Assembly (NCBI RefSeq): GCF_028372415.1
Contig: NC_092878.1
Location: 28,378,903-28,442,902 of the forward strand
Direction: 5' to 3'
DNA length: 64,000 nucleotides
DNA from: Notamacropus eugenii
Taxonomy: Eukaryota; Chordata; Mammalia; Diprotodontia; Macropodidae
The notes under the pieces were generated by a model, which worked only from the letters and a program-made list of their open reading frames with translations, did not search any database and was not told the origin of the DNA. The stretch's first letter is position 1. Every line of letters begins with the position of its first letter. A program made the position numbers and the translations under genes. Below are positions 1 to 11,089 of the stretch, in pieces.

Positions 1-486
1 GATACCTTCTCAGGCTTCTAGTACCATCTTTATATGAAGGAACAACCTCTCATTCACTAGGGCTCTGGCAGTCTATTCTAGTGTGGATTCATCACCTTCT
101 ACTTTTTCTGCCCACTCTCTTTACCTATGCAGGTCCTAGGACCACTGGACTTGGCCTCGAAGAGCACTTCTCAAAGTGTAATGCAGGGAATCCCCTTTTG
201 GGGGATCCATGAAGTCAAAGCCATTTTCATAAAAATACTACAATACTGTCCTATGATGTTGGGAGGCCTGAGGGGGGATGGTTTTGGTTGGAGGACAGGG
301 TACCAGAATTTCTGAAATAAACAGGGGACAAGACCCTATAGCACTCATTGAGTGAGAGCACTGTTGATGACAATCTCTAATTCCCTTGCACTCCGTTACA
401 CATTTAGCAAAAGTTTGTTCACTTATTGGATTTTTAGTTGGATTAGAGATTGCGTGGCTTTGTGCAGAACTAGCTTCAGAGGGTAA
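1..486. other. no gene recognised
   Basis: Nothing coding is convincing here. The stretch is single-copy-like or too decayed to assign, and it abuts an L1 fragment on the right. Confidence 0.4.
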
Positions 487-990
487 TACCATATCTTAAA
501 CTAAATTATAAGGCAGTAATCATCAAAACTATCTGATACTGACTAGAAACAGAAAGGTAGATCAACGGAACAGAGGAGACATACAAATGACAGGAGCAAA
601 TACATAGAATAACCTTGTATTTGACAAGTATAAAGACTTAAAATTTGGAGATAAAAATTCATTATTTGGTAAAAATTGTTGGGAAAACTGGAAAGTAGTA
701 TGGCAGAAACTTGGCATAGACTAACCATTTACCAAGATAAGGTCAAAATGGATATAAAGAGAGATATTACAAGAAAATTAGAAGAACATAGAACATATTA
801 CTTATCAGACTTATGGATAGGTGAAAAATTTATAAATAAACAAGAGAGAAAGAGCAAAGTTAGTTGTAAAATAGATAATTTCAATTACATTAAATTGAAA
901 AGGTTTTGTACAAATAAAACAAATGTAGCCAAGATCATCAGGAAAGCAGAAAATTGGGGGAAAAATTTATAGACAGTTTCTCAGAATGAT
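487..990 (+). mobile_element. L1 ORF2 C-terminal fragment
   Basis: The sequence reads as decayed L1 ORF2 downstream of the reverse transcriptase. The plus strand gives a peptide with GKLESSMAETWHRL, then LSDLWIGEKFINKQER and IDNFNYIKLKRFCTNKTN. These match the same block seen antisense in the L1 at 47.7-47.9 kb (LSELWIREKFMSKQER, IDNFDYMKFKIFWTNRTN). Both ends are missing and several frame changes are present. It is a dead 5'- and 3'-truncated copy. Confidence 0.8.
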
Positions 991-1430
991 CGCTTAACTT
1001 CTTAGTATCTTGGCCAACACTCTTTGATTTTAAATTGAAGAGGTGTCATCTTGCATTGGTGAAGGAGTGCCCTCACCTAGGAGTTCTCCATACCAATGAA
1101 ATCATTCAGTCCCTGTTCTCTAAGGTTGGGCCTCCTCTAGGGTTGATGGCTCTAGAGAAATTATTCAACCTCCAATGAGAATCTAGGGTGGGACATTCAT
1201 ATCAGACCCTTTCCATACAGTCTCTGATACTTCTAAATACCAAATTTTATCAGTAGACCACCTTTCCTCCCAGGGCTTTTATTTAGCATCAATTCAAGAC
1301 AGTTAATTTAGTGAATGTGGTCAAATTACTTCCTCTCATATGCTTTTCAGCTAGCACATGTTGGAGAGCAGACTGGCTCACTGCCAGTGTACTCCTCTAC
1401 CCAGTTTTGCATTTCCAGGGCCTTTCCATT
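990..1430. other. unassigned, old repeat traces only
   Basis: No coding signal. A segment around 1050-1110 ending CCAATGAAATCA resembles the old repeat that carries the solo LTR at 60.2 kb, so this is probably a decayed dispersed repeat. Confidence 0.3.
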
Positions 1431-1650
1431 TTGTCCTTACCCTTTTCCTTTATAACAAAGCCATCCCTTATGACAAAGATTTTTAAAAAGAAAGAAAAAA
1501 AGTAACTCAAAAACCAATAAACTTGTCAATTATGTCTGACAATACATGCAATACTCCACATCCATAATCCCCACCTCTGCAAGAAAAGGAGGGAGGTATA
1601 TTTTCTCTACAATTTCCAAGGGCAAAGCAAAGGTTGGTCATTATGATTAC
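1430..1650 (-). mobile_element. old L1 3'UTR-like fragment
   Basis: The block resembles two others at 9300-9490 and 41495-41660: each has a run like CCCTTACAACAAAG, then an A-rich stretch, then TCTGACATTATATGCAAT. The three look like antisense 3' ends of one older L1 subfamily. Assignment to L1 is by resemblance only. Confidence 0.4.
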
Positions 1651-1756
1651 CCAATATTAAGTTTCTTGGGAGGGAGGGGGTAATTTTCACTCCATAAAAA
1701 TTCTGGAAAAGGTGGATCTGAAACACACAGTAAATTATTCTCACTCTCTCTCTGTC

Positions 1757-1775
1757 TCATACACACACACACACA

Positions 1776-1818
<43 letters not shown>

Positions 1819-1820
1819 AC
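1757..1820. repeat. (CA)n microsatellite
   Basis: About 30 units of CA with a short CGCG interruption and a CATACA interruption near the right end, preceded by a short CT run. Confidence 0.95.
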
Positions 1821-2206
1821 TAGTTGAAATCACTGCAAAATTTATCAGAGATGCTCTAGTTAAAACCACAAGGTGAACAATGAGTTTGCTGCTCTTTTTT
1901 ATAAAATGAACTCTGAAATGATATCTATTTATTTGCTCAGAAATCCGCTCTGTCCTTCCTTTCACTTTAACATGTACACTGGAAGATGTGGTTTCTACTC
2001 TTTGGAAAGTTTTCCAGAAGCCTTTGGCAAAAAAGCAATCAAATTCTCACTTGATCCTCCTCTTGAGGTGGTCTGGCCAGGTTAAGGAAGCCAGAATCAG
2101 ACAACAGGTACCATCTCCTTGATTTTGCATTGCTTAGTGTCAGGGCTGCTAAGGCTAAAAGGTGAGGGCCAGTTTTTAAAAACAAGAAAACATAAGCAGT
2201 GATCCA

Positions 2207-2880
2207 GAGAGCTCAGGGGCAGCTATGCATTGAATACAGTGCTGAGCCTGAAGTCATGAAGACTCATCTTCCTGAGTTCAAATCTGGCCTGACACTTACT
2301 ACCTTTGTGATTGGGGGACAAATCAGTTCACCTTATTTGAGTCAGTTTCCTCATCTGAAAAATGAGCTGGAGAGGGAAATGGCAAACCACTTCAGTATCT
2401 CTGCCAAGAAAACTCCAAATGAAGACTTAACTGAACTGACACAGTACACAGTAACAGTGATATTGTATGACGATCAGCTGTGAATGACTTGGCTATTCTC
2501 AGCAATACAAAGATCCAAGACAACTCTGAAGGACTTATGAAAAGTGCTATCTCTCCCCAGGAAGAGAACTGATGGAGTCTGAATACAGACTGAAGCATAT
2601 TTTTTTGTTTTTCTTGGGTTTTTATCTTGGTCCATATTTTCTTTTACATGATCAATATGTTTAGTATGACTACACATGTATAACCTATATAAAATTGCTT
2701 GCCTTCTCAATGAGAGGATTTGGGAAGCAGGGAGAGATTTTAAGACTCAATTTTTAAAATGAATGTTGAAAATTTTTTTACATGTTATTGGAGGAAAAAT
2801 AAAATACTAAATTAAATTAAAAAAAATAAAACTCCAGATGAGATCACAAAGAGTCAGACATGCATGAAGAATGACTGAAT
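2207..2880 (+). mobile_element. marsupial tRNA-derived SINE, split by an L1
   Basis: The SINE head starts near 2207 (GGGGCAGCTATGCATTGAA). The copy continues through the box-B-like TGAGTTCAAATC and the AATGGCAAACCACTTCAGTATC segment to 2422. It resumes at 2828 with the tail GGTCACAAAGAGTCGGACATG-type sequence. The interval between is an L1 insertion with its own TSD. Confidence 0.85.
2423..2827 (+). mobile_element. 5'-truncated L1 3' end inside a SINE
   Basis: The 405-bp insert matches the marsupial L1 3' end: GTACACAGTAACAG, a motif close to TGACGATCAGCTGTGAATGA, the TGCTTGCCTTCTCAATGAG box, and an A-rich 3' tail. It is flanked by AAAACTCCAAATGA (2409-2422) and AAAACTCCAGATGA (2828-2841), a 14-bp TSD with one mismatch made from SINE sequence. 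Confidence 0.85.
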
Positions 2881-3109
2881 AGCAAGAAGAGTTTAGGGAA
2901 ATTTGGGTAAAAACTTATACCCAGAAGATCTTTTGCTTTCCCTATTGCTTTTTAAAAACTGTAATTAATGGTCCATTTGGCAAGATTTCAAGCCAAAACA
3001 GTGGCCGATCTCAGCCTGAGAAATGGGTCAAGTCCTCTGAGAATCTCCTAACCACTCTTCTCTCCTCTAGAAATGTGGCTTGTTAGCATTTAAGCCTCTA
3101 CTTGTCACG

Positions 3110-3290
3110 ATATATTAGGATCACAGATTTAATTCTGGAAGAAACCTTAGAGGCCACTGAATCCAACCTATTCACTTTTCAGATGAGGAAACTGAGGCAC
3201 AGAGAAAGGTGACTTTCTCAGGATTACATAGTGAGCAGGATTTGAACCCAGGTCTCCCTGATCAGTGTCTTAGCCATTGCATCGTCTTGC
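3110..3290 (-). mobile_element. MIR/THER-like SINE remnant
   Basis: Antisense CORE-SINE signature: CAGATGAGGAAACTGAGGCA, then a decayed TCACACAGCTAG equivalent and GGATTTGAACCCAGGTCTCC. Confidence 0.75.
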
Positions 3291-3604
3291 TCTTACCTTC
3301 CAGTGAGGATTTTACTTCAAACAGACCAGACAGGTGTGTCTATTCTGAAAGCTCTCCAGGAAAGGAGCCCCCCACCCCATCCTTTCAAAGAAGCCTCCTT
3401 TCCTGTTGTCTAACTCAAATACCTCTTGCTTCTGAAGCAAGTATGTTCTCTTGTTCTGTCCTTAGCCAAGATGGCCTCCATCTTCTAGAAGAACCCATTA
3501 GAAACTCAAAGACAGTTATTACAGATTCTTCCTTTCCATTTTCCCTATCTGAGAAAAAAGAATCGGTCTCATTGATTTGGTAGGGGAGGGAGAGGGAGGG
3601 GGAG

Positions 3605-4440
3605 AACTGAATTTGTGGTTAAATGAATTGGGGCCAAATCCCTGCTTTGATATTTTGAAATTGTATGACCTTGAATAAATCACTTACCTCTCCGGGCCTC
3701 AATTTTGAGCCAAGATTCTTTGACTCCATATTCAGTGTTCTTTATGGGTCCCTGACTCCTTAGCTTGTGATCTGCTCTAAGCCTCAGATCATATCCTATC
3801 ATTCATAGATGAATACAGAGACTGAAGTTAATTTATAAGCAGTTATCAAAACACCTGGAAGTTTTGAACCCCACTTCCAAGGGGAAACTGAGGAACCTTG
3901 CCTTATCCCAAAGGCAGCTGTGACACAGTGGATAGAATCCTTAGCCTAAAGTCAGGAAGATCTGACTTCAAATCTGACCTCAGAGACTAACTGTATGACC
4001 ATAGGCAAGTCACTTAATCTCTGTGTGCCTCAGTTTCCTCAGCTGTGAAATGAGGATAATAGCACCTTCCTCACAGCATTTTCTAGTTTACATCTTCCCA
4101 GTCTTTTTATTTTGTTTGTTTTCAGTTTGCATTTATTACCTCCAGGGTATAACACTTAGGATTGTTTCAATCCAAGAAAGTGCTTTCTCTTTGCCTTTGA
4201 CCTGGTTGCTGGTGTCCAGAGGAGCTCTGTCTGAATCTGTCTACTTACTACTCACTTTGGAAAAAAAAGGAAAGACAATAAGCAAGTCACTTGAATTCTG
4301 CCTGCCTCAGTTTCCTCAAATGTAAAACGGGGATAATAATAACTCCTCCTTACTAACATTGTAAGGATCCAATGAGATAATATTTGTAAAATACTTAGCA
4401 CAGTGCCTGGACATAATAGGTATGTAATAAGTGTTTGTTT
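3605..4440 (+). mobile_element. cluster of MIR/THER-like SINE copies
   Basis: Three sense remnants lie close together: about 3610-3720, 3907-4080 and 4255-4440. Each has the core GACC...GGCAAGTCACTTAA...CTCAGTTTCCTC followed by AAAATG(A/G)GGATAATA. The last keeps a 3' part with AATGAGATAATATTTGTAAA and an L2-like end. Confidence 0.7.
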
Positions 4441-4592
4441 CCTTATTTATGTACATGCTGTCTCTTCAGACAGTACATAAGCTCTGAGAACAGAAACTGT
4501 TTCCTCCTTAGGTCTGTATCCCTGCATCTATCATAGCACCTGACATGGAGTAGGAAATTAATAAATATCTGTTGATTATTTGCTTGAGCAAT
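4440..4592 (+). mobile_element. L2 LINE 3' end
   Basis: Typical L2 3' terminus: a CTCTGAGAACAGAAACTGT-type stretch, then TATCCCTGCATCTATCATAGC, then a terminal AATAAATATCTGTTGATT. Confidence 0.7.
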
Positions 4593-4861
4593 AGATACCC
4601 TATTTTGGTTTTTCTTTAGGAAGCTTGCTAGAGAAATATGCCTTATCAGGCACCACAAACATGGTTTCTTAGCTTTGACTCTCACTGTCAATGAACAAAT
4701 GGGAGTTTTGATTATAGATCAGCATGAACTTGGCACCAAGATTGGGTCACCTCGGATATGACTGATAATAGCATTCGAGGGAGTAAAGCTGAGGGACTGG
4801 GCCCGTGAAACTAAAGCAACCCTCCTTGAGGCTCAGAATCTGCTTTGTCCCCTACTGATCA

Positions 4862-5172
4862 CTATCAAAGTCTGCTTGCCTCCACAATGCCAGGATTCCC
4901 CCTTGAGAAGGCAGATAGCTCTCTAGAGAGGCTGAAGGAAACTTCCATCCTCGGGCTTCTTGAAAAGATATGTCTCAACCCAGGCCAAAGATACCACCTC
5001 TTCCTCACACTCAGAAACATGTTGGGTGTAACCACCAGATCCTTACAACATTCATGTCAGCCCTTGAGACAGCCTTGCGATTCCTGGTTGGGACACGAGG
5101 GCTTCCCACTGCAAGGATGTTATCAGATGGAGCAAGATGTCATGGGGCTTGGCATCCTTCAGAGGCCATGTA
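4862..5172 (+). other. weak candidate exon
   Basis: A reading frame is open across about 110 codons (peptide contains SSLERLKETSILGLLEKICLNPGQ) and ends at a perfect donor, TAG/GTAAGT, at 5172/5173. A pyrimidine-rich stretch with CAATGCCAG lies upstream near 4890. No family is recognised and no partner exon was found, so this may be a chance open frame or a noncoding-RNA exon. Confidence 0.12.
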
Positions 5173-5204
5173 GGTAAGTTGAGTAGGAGAGGCCAAATGG
5201 TGAA

Positions 5205-5370
5205 ATGAAGGAAAGGTTCTGCTGTCAGAGGATCTGGATTCAAGTTCTGACACCCACGCCTCGCTACTTCCTTCTCTGTATGACTTTGGACAAGTCACTT
5301 TATCACTCTAGGCTGCCATTTCCTCATCTTCAAAATGTGGGTACATAATTGGAGATTTAACTTCTGAGGA
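5205..5370 (+). mobile_element. MIR-like SINE remnant
   Basis: Sense CORE-SINE pattern: GACTTTGGACAAGTCACTTTATC, then CCATTTCCTCATCTTCAAAATG. Confidence 0.7.
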
Positions 5371-6265
5371 ATCATCTAGTTCCATATCTTGATCTTACCC
5401 AATGATTCTTCTTTTTTCTTATTTCAAGAGACCTCATTAGCAGAGTCTGAGGGAAAGACTCCCTGGTCTGAGTCAGTCTTAATCTTATCAGTAATCAAAC
5501 CCTAGACACTGACACAGGGCTAATGAGCTAGCTAACCTCTCTGGGTAATTTCTCAGACAGCCACTTCTACCTTTTCCCCATTCTCTAGCCTTTCTATTCT
5601 CTCCTCTTTGCAGAATTGGGCCTTCTGGAGACCAGTGATTTAGTTTGGCAGTGGCTCTCTCATCAATATCCCCTACCCCAGAGCCTCTTTAGGGAATATT
5701 TGGGATTTGGGGGGGTTTTCTGAGAAAGGGGGGAACCCCAGGGAAGGGAATATCCAGTTTCCTAAAAGAATATCATCTTTGCCCAGAATCTTGGGCAGTA
5801 ATGTTAATCTTTTCAAACCCATGGATGTGTCAACATCATGGGGCATGAAGGGAGTGGTAGCATGTGTCACAGAGCCGTAACTAACTCTAGTTACGCCTGG
5901 GGAAAAATCCAGCTGGGGTAGAAAACACAAAGGCAGTTACTCAAAGAGGGCTGTCCAGACAATCCAGCTCTAGAGGAGGGTGTAGGGAAAAAGAGGACCT
6001 TGACCATTACCACAGGGCCATGATGGTGGTAGCCAAGGTCTGTTGTATGCTTGGAACCACTGGAGGAACGGGAAGCGGTTGCTGGGGGAGGGGTGGGAGC
6101 AGAACTGGGCACCCCCTCCTGTCAACACCCTTGGTCAAAGCACTGGTCTCCCTATTCTAGTTATTGATCTGAGCAGTCATTCAACATAGGGTTTCCCATA
6201 CTCTCAACCCTTGACACCAAAACTGTAGTATTAGTATCACCTAAAGGTCTTCATTTATATTTTTA
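5370..6265. other. no gene recognised
   Basis: Unique-looking DNA with no repeat assigned. On the minus strand an open frame from 6118 downward (peptide starts EGVPSSAPTPPPATASRSSSG) follows an AG in GTTGACAG, but the pyrimidine tract is poor and the downstream donor is weak. It is not called as an exon. Confidence 0.3.
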
Positions 6266-6480
6266 GGAACTCTCAGTATGTTATTCAGTTTTATTCAAGG
6301 ATCGAATTAAAAATTATTTGCTAAGCATGTACAATGCTCAAAACTACCATAGGTCTTACAGGTTAAGAAAATATAACGTGATGTATCTACCCTGAAGAAA
6401 TTTACAGTCCACTTCACAAAGCTGCAGAGACATAGAGATGGCCTGTTTTACAGATGGAGAAACAGGTCCAGGAAGATTCA
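6265..6480. repeat. type A old dispersed repeat, fragment
   Basis: A decayed copy of the repeat that elsewhere begins TATTAAGCACCTACTATGTGCCAGG. Here the readable parts are GCTAAGCATGTACAATGCTC and an AAATTTACAGTCCA block. Confidence 0.4.
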
Positions 6481-6792
6481 TAGAGTGAACTTGGGATGCA
6501 TAGCTTCAATCAGACAAGGACTAGGATAGAAAGTTCTCATTCTCAAGTCTAAAGCTTTTTTTTCGTTAGGCCATGAGGTCTTCCTACAATCTATCACAGC
6601 TGTCCACAAAGCAATGAAGGCATATTTCCATGGTGGGGAGAATTTGAAGCAGCGAGAGGGGGAGGAAATAAATAATTGATCCTCAACAGAAACACATATG
6701 CACACCCAAAATTCAGGTGACTCCCTAGGAGAAATACCTGACTGTTCTCTGGGTCAGTGATGTATGCTTAGCAATCACACTGACTCTTTAAG

Positions 6793-6936
6793 AAATATTC
6801 TCCACAAGGAAGTAGATTCAGCAGTATCAGGTCTTAAACTATATTTATAAGGTGAGAGCATTGTTAAAGTGTAAAAAGGATCATTTCAATTATTTTAAAT
6901 TAAAATTTTTCTAGTATTTGTATATATACATTTGTA

Positions 6937-6971
<35 letters not shown>

Positions 6972-7245
6972 CCATTCTTAATTGGAGCCTTCTTGGGGGA
7001 AGAAAGGAGGGAAAATAAAGTAAAAAGGGCACCACAGAGGACAAAAGAAAACTAACGAAGAAACAAAGTGGGACAAGTTTGAAAACAATGTGTACTATTT
7101 ATTATATAGGTTGTTTTGAAATGGAAATCAATCATTTCATGTTGAATCCTCTCTTATGGTCTGCTCTGTACATGGTAATTTTTTTTTCTCATTTTGTATT
7201 CAAGCTTAAAATTTAAAAAAAATTTACCAAAAAAATATTCTCCAC
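6793..7245 (+). mobile_element. rearranged L1 insertion with 13-bp TSD
   Basis: A perfect direct repeat AAATATTCTCCAC lies at 6793-6805 and 7233-7245. Between them is an ORF2-like piece (AGATTCAGCAGTATCAGG, CTTAAACTATATTTATAA), a (TA)n tract, and an old L1 3'UTR (AGGTTGTTTTGAAATGGAAA to an A-rich end). The insert is about 427 bp and joins distant parts of an L1, so it was either internally deleted or copied discontinuously. Confidence 0.7.
6920..6971. repeat. AT-rich microsatellite
   Basis: TATATACATTTGTATGTG followed by an uninterrupted (TA)n of about 13 units, inside the L1 insertion. Confidence 0.9.
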
Positions 7246-7681
7246 CCAGAATACCAGCTTGGTCTCAGCATGGTCCCAAAGTATTTGACTGGTACAAAAC
7301 TGACCTACTTCTGGGTTCACAGTTGATTCTTTTAATTCTTAGTCACATAATCTTGTGTCACCTTTAAATCATAGTTACACATGCACTAGCATCTCTCGTA
7401 GCTATATCCCTTTTCCCTCAAGTATCCCAGTTTCAAGACTGATACCAGATGCCGATCTCAAGTCCTTTAAGAAAAATTCTATTACCCAAGAACAAAGCCA
7501 AATCTGAGGTGCCCCAAATCTCAAGCTTTTAATCCCTGCTGCTCCTCTCTCCCAACACCTGCCCTCCTAGCTTCTACCTCTTCTCAACCTGAGTCCTGGC
7601 TGCTTTCTGGAACTGTTACACACAGGACCTCCCCTTCCCCAACACCATCTCCCAGTCCCATGTTGCCCATGGTTCCCTCAC

Positions 7682-7785
7682 CTCTGAGGTACAGGTGCCT
7701 GGAGGGACTGCATCTGCTCCCCCACCTGATGGGAAATGGGGAACCCAGACAGGTAGCTGGTTCTGAAACATCGCTGCTGCTCTAG
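7682..7785 (-). CDS. candidate TATA-driven first exon, product unknown
   Basis: On the minus strand a TATAAA at 7815-7810 is followed about 40 bp later by an ATG (7771-7769). The frame stays open for 30 codons (starts MFQNQLPVWVPHFPSGG, ends CTSE) and runs in phase 0 into CAGAG/GTGAGG, a good donor at 7682/7681. The 5' leader would be only about 14 nt, so the exon may instead be noncoding. No known protein is recognised. An acceptor-like AG at 6119 would continue in frame, but its pyrimidine tract is weak. No interspersed repeat covers this stretch, which is notable in this window. A chance arrangement is not excluded. Confidence 0.25.
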
Positions 7786-7809
7786 TTCTGTCCTGGCAGA
7801 ATGAGCTGC

Positions 7810-7815
7810 TTTATA
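7810..7815 (-). promoter_or_regulatory. TATA box candidate
   Basis: TATAAA in the context GTGTATAAAGCAGC, preceded by GGAGGGAGCTGGGAGGGTGG (CACCC/GC-box-like) and an AP-1-like TGAATCA about 10 bp upstream. Spacing to the proposed exon is normal for a core promoter. Confidence 0.3.
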
Positions 7816-7862
7816 CACTGATTCATAGCTCCACCCTCCCAGCTCCCTCCCAGAAGTCAAGT

Positions 7863-8172
7863 TTGGATGCTTAGGTGAACAGACCAGCGTGTGCAGGGAG
7901 AGTCAAGGACCTAAGGCCCACACTGAGATCTCTGAAGAGGACCACTATGGTAAGGAGAGCAGGATTTCTAGGAACAGAATCTTCAACCTCAATGATTCAG
8001 GGATATGTGCCAGGGGCTCCAGTTCCCAGCAACATCTGGGCTGTATGAGCAGTCTTAGAGCCTCAGGGATTCCTGGGGATATAAGAAAGTGGTGCTTTGC
8101 AGGTATGATGATGAGATAGCACAAGAGAAAAATGAAGGACTCAGAGTCCAGCCTGGCTCTGGTCTATGGAAC

Positions 8173-8224
<52 letters not shown>

Positions 8225-9295
8225 CACCCCCAAGGAGCACTGAGCTGCTGTCATCACTCCTGGGGATAGGTGGTGCTAGGTAGACAGAGTTGTCCATGGT
8301 GGATCCAAGGAACGAAGATCACCAGATTCAATGTTGAGAGAAGGAAGATAACATAGACTTTAAATAAGTAGAGAGTGAGGTACCAGGAGAGAAGAGGATG
8401 AGCTAAGCAACTGCCCAACCGAAGGGATGGGGGAAAACATAGGACTCTTCTTTTTCCACGGAAGTTCTGAGAATCTCTAGTACTATCCAAGATCCTAAAC
8501 TTGGATGATCCCTATCTCTATATCTCTCTTACTGAGGGGAGGCAGCACATGGCTCCACACCCAGTTGGGAACACTGGGAGTTTCCGGCCTGAGTTTTTGC
8601 CCAAGGGCAACACAACCGGCTTTTCTCGCCTGTAGATGAAAATGGTCTGATGAGTATGAGATCAAGTTCTGAACTTGGAACTGACTGAAAACCTTAATAC
8701 CAAGATGCTGAAATGATGGGATTGGCCGTACTGTTTGTGACTGTGTCTGCCTGCTGCTGCCCTTAGCCTTATCCTCTAGAGTTGGGCCAAGGAGTGGACA
8801 GGACCTAAGTCCTCTCTCTATGTTGGAGAAATGGATGGCCTTCTTGTCTTGGCTTCATTCTTTGTGCTCTCTAAATTGTACTGTTTCTGCTGTTGTGATG
8901 ATAAAGTTACACAGCTAAACTGACCCCATGAAATTAAGGGAGCCACAGATCACCTATGATTGCCATGGCAACTGGAACCCAAACTTTTAAGGTAGTTTGA
9001 CCATCAGGAATTGCTCAGGGGTCCAGGAGCCTGCTTAGAGTTTCCTTCCTCCATCCCATAGGAATTCACTTTGTACTCTGTCCGCCTTCCCCCTCTCCCC
9101 AAAAAAGAGGCTTACTTTGCTCTCCAGTCGTATCCCTTTCTAGTGCTTCCTACTCAGGGTCAAGGAACATGGGAGAGATGAAACTAAGGATCAACTAATC
9201 AGTGAACAAGCACCATGCTTACTGAACACTACATGCGAGGCACGATGAGGCACTTATACAAAAATGTACAAGATATGGCATTTATAACTTGCTGT
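7863..9295. other. unique-looking DNA without a recognised gene
   Basis: Apart from one CA microsatellite, no repeat family is recognised here. A plus-strand donor-like CTATG/GTAAGG occurs near 7947. Nothing supports a named gene, but this is one of the few stretches not built from transposons and is where a host exon or regulatory element could sit. Confidence 0.35.
8173..8222. repeat. (CA)n microsatellite
   Basis: A pure CA run of about 23 units, ending in CATACACC. Confidence 0.95.
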
Positions 9296-9299
9296 GTTT

Positions 9300-9490
9300 C
9301 TACTTTTTAAAAATACAATTTTATTGATATCTTCAGTTTTTACATTACCTGAATTCCCCAGTGTCCTTCCCCTCCCCTCCCAGAGAGCCATCCCTTACCA
9401 CAAAGAATGAAAAGGAGAGGAAAAAGTTCAGCTAAAACTAATCAACATATCCAAAAAGTCTGGCATTATATGTAGTGTTCCACCTGTCCG
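9300..9490 (-). mobile_element. old L1 3'UTR-like fragment
   Basis: Same block as at 1430-1650 and 41495-41660, with CCATCCCTTACCACAAAGAA and CTGGCATTATATGTAGTGTT. Confidence 0.4.
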
Positions 9491-9497
9491 TCACGCA

Positions 9498-10260
9498 AGC
9501 AGTAAATACTTATTAGTGCCAGCACTATGTTAAATGTTGGAGATATAAAAAGAGGAAAATGACAGTCCCCACCCAAAAGGATGTCATCATCTAGTGAGAG
9601 TCAACAGGTAAGCAACTACGTACAAACAAGTTGCAGAGATATATGAAATAAACCAGGAAAAATCAAGAAAGGAAAGGCACTAGAATAAAGAGGTGTTGGG
9701 GAAGTCTTCCTGTGCCCATAGTTCCCCTACCTTGGTGAAGAAGTTAGAAGAAATATTTTCTCTTATTTCTTCTTAGGAGCCAGGCTTGATCATTACTATT
9801 TCATAGCACACTTACCTACTCTTTTCTACTTCCCTTGAGACTCTAAACCTTTCATTCTTCCAAATGAATTTCACAACCATTTTGTCCAATTTAATAAAAT
9901 GATTCATCAGTAATTTGATTGATATAGCACTCAATCAGTAAACTAATTTAGGTAATATAATTTTTATTATAAGTGGTATAGCCCAACTGCGAGCAAAGAA
10001 TATCTTTTAAATTATTTAATTCTAAGGAGCCTAACTGAAGTGACAAAACTAATAAACATGAAACTATTAGAGGATAATACAAGACCATATATAATTAAAT
10101 GCTGAATTATGCAGTTTAAGCTGTTAAAAAAAAAGGAATTGTTCAGAGAAGAGAGAGGCGAGCATGACCTGAGACCCTAAGAGAAGGCTTTATAAAAAAG
10201 CTGATAATTTATCTACACTTGAAGAATGGGTAAAATTAGGAGAGATGAAGGGGAGACAGG
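9498..10260. repeat. type A repeat interrupted by antisense L1 ORF2
   Basis: The repeat head (AGTAAATACTTATTAGTGCC, then ATGTCATCATCTAGTGAGAG) runs to about 9715 and seems to resume near 10140 (GAGAAGGCTTTATAAAAAAGC). Between them, about 9850-10010, lies antisense L1 ORF2 (TAGCACTCAATCAGTAAACTAATTTAGG-like, also found near 48.27 kb). Ends are approximate. Confidence 0.45.
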
Positions 10261-10574
10261 AGAACTGACCAAAGCTTGTCACTCAGGTTTACCTCTTCTT
10301 TCTTCCATCCCACAGCTCTGAACTTTTCTTCCTTCCTCCCTATCACCACAGTAAGATCCTTAGGTGTGTTAATTATGTCTTTCCTGGGAAGTTTTCACCT
10401 TACTAGTCTCCTGAATATTTAAGGCCAGAGATGGAGAGATAGATCCTACTAGAAAGGCATACCCAGTGAGTGATAGGTTGTCTTCTCTGACAAAAAGCTT
10501 CTGAGACCTGCAAAGGTGACCTGAGCTCTGAGGCTCAGGGACTTTCCTCTCATTCAAAAGGACCCATATAGACA

Positions 10575-10818
10575 GATAGTAAAAATTTTAAACTGGTATT
10601 CACAAATTCCCAAGGGGTCCTTGAATGTAATTCAGGGGATCTATGTACTCGGATGAGGAAAATTTTCAATTTTATTTTCACTAACCACTGACTGAAATTT
10701 ATCATTTCTTTCCATTATGAATTTATTTTGCAAACATCGTTTTGAGAAGGGCTCTATAGGTTTCATCAGATTGCCAGAGGGGCCTGTGATACAACAAAAG
10801 TTAAGAACCCTTGTAGTA
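10575..10818. mobile_element. hAT-like DNA transposon remnant
   Basis: The right end AAAAGTTAAGAACCCTTG is the inverted form of the CAGGGGTTCTTAAC terminus of mammalian hAT-Charlie elements. Internal AAGGGGTCCTTGAA and GGGGCCTGTGATACAACA fit that type. The left terminus is badly decayed. Confidence 0.45.
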
Positions 10819-11089
10819 AAGTTATTTACCAGTCCCTCGCTCCCCCACATCGTTAGAATTTCAGCTGAGTCTCATTGCATCCCTTCAGCAGCTCTGCAGC
10901 TCTCCAACCATCTCCCAAGGGCACAATGAATTGAGATGATTTCCCAGAGTTCTTAGCTTTGGAAATGGGGGCAGGAAAGAAAAGGGAGGGAAGTCCCACT
11001 AGGTAGGGCTAAAAACAATGAAAGAAAGAAACACATAAATGAATCAATAAAGACTTGAGTCTTCTAGATAATCAATCCACATTTCCAGA

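Noticed and set aside
5891-6118. Possible second exon for the candidate first exon at 7.7 kb
   Set aside because: The phase fits, but the acceptor has a poor pyrimidine tract and the only downstream GT (AAGGTCCTC) is a weak donor.
8542-8760. Plus-strand short signal-peptide-like frame near 8715 (MMGLAVLFVTVSACCC)
   Set aside because: It is only 17 codons long and stops at once; no supporting context.
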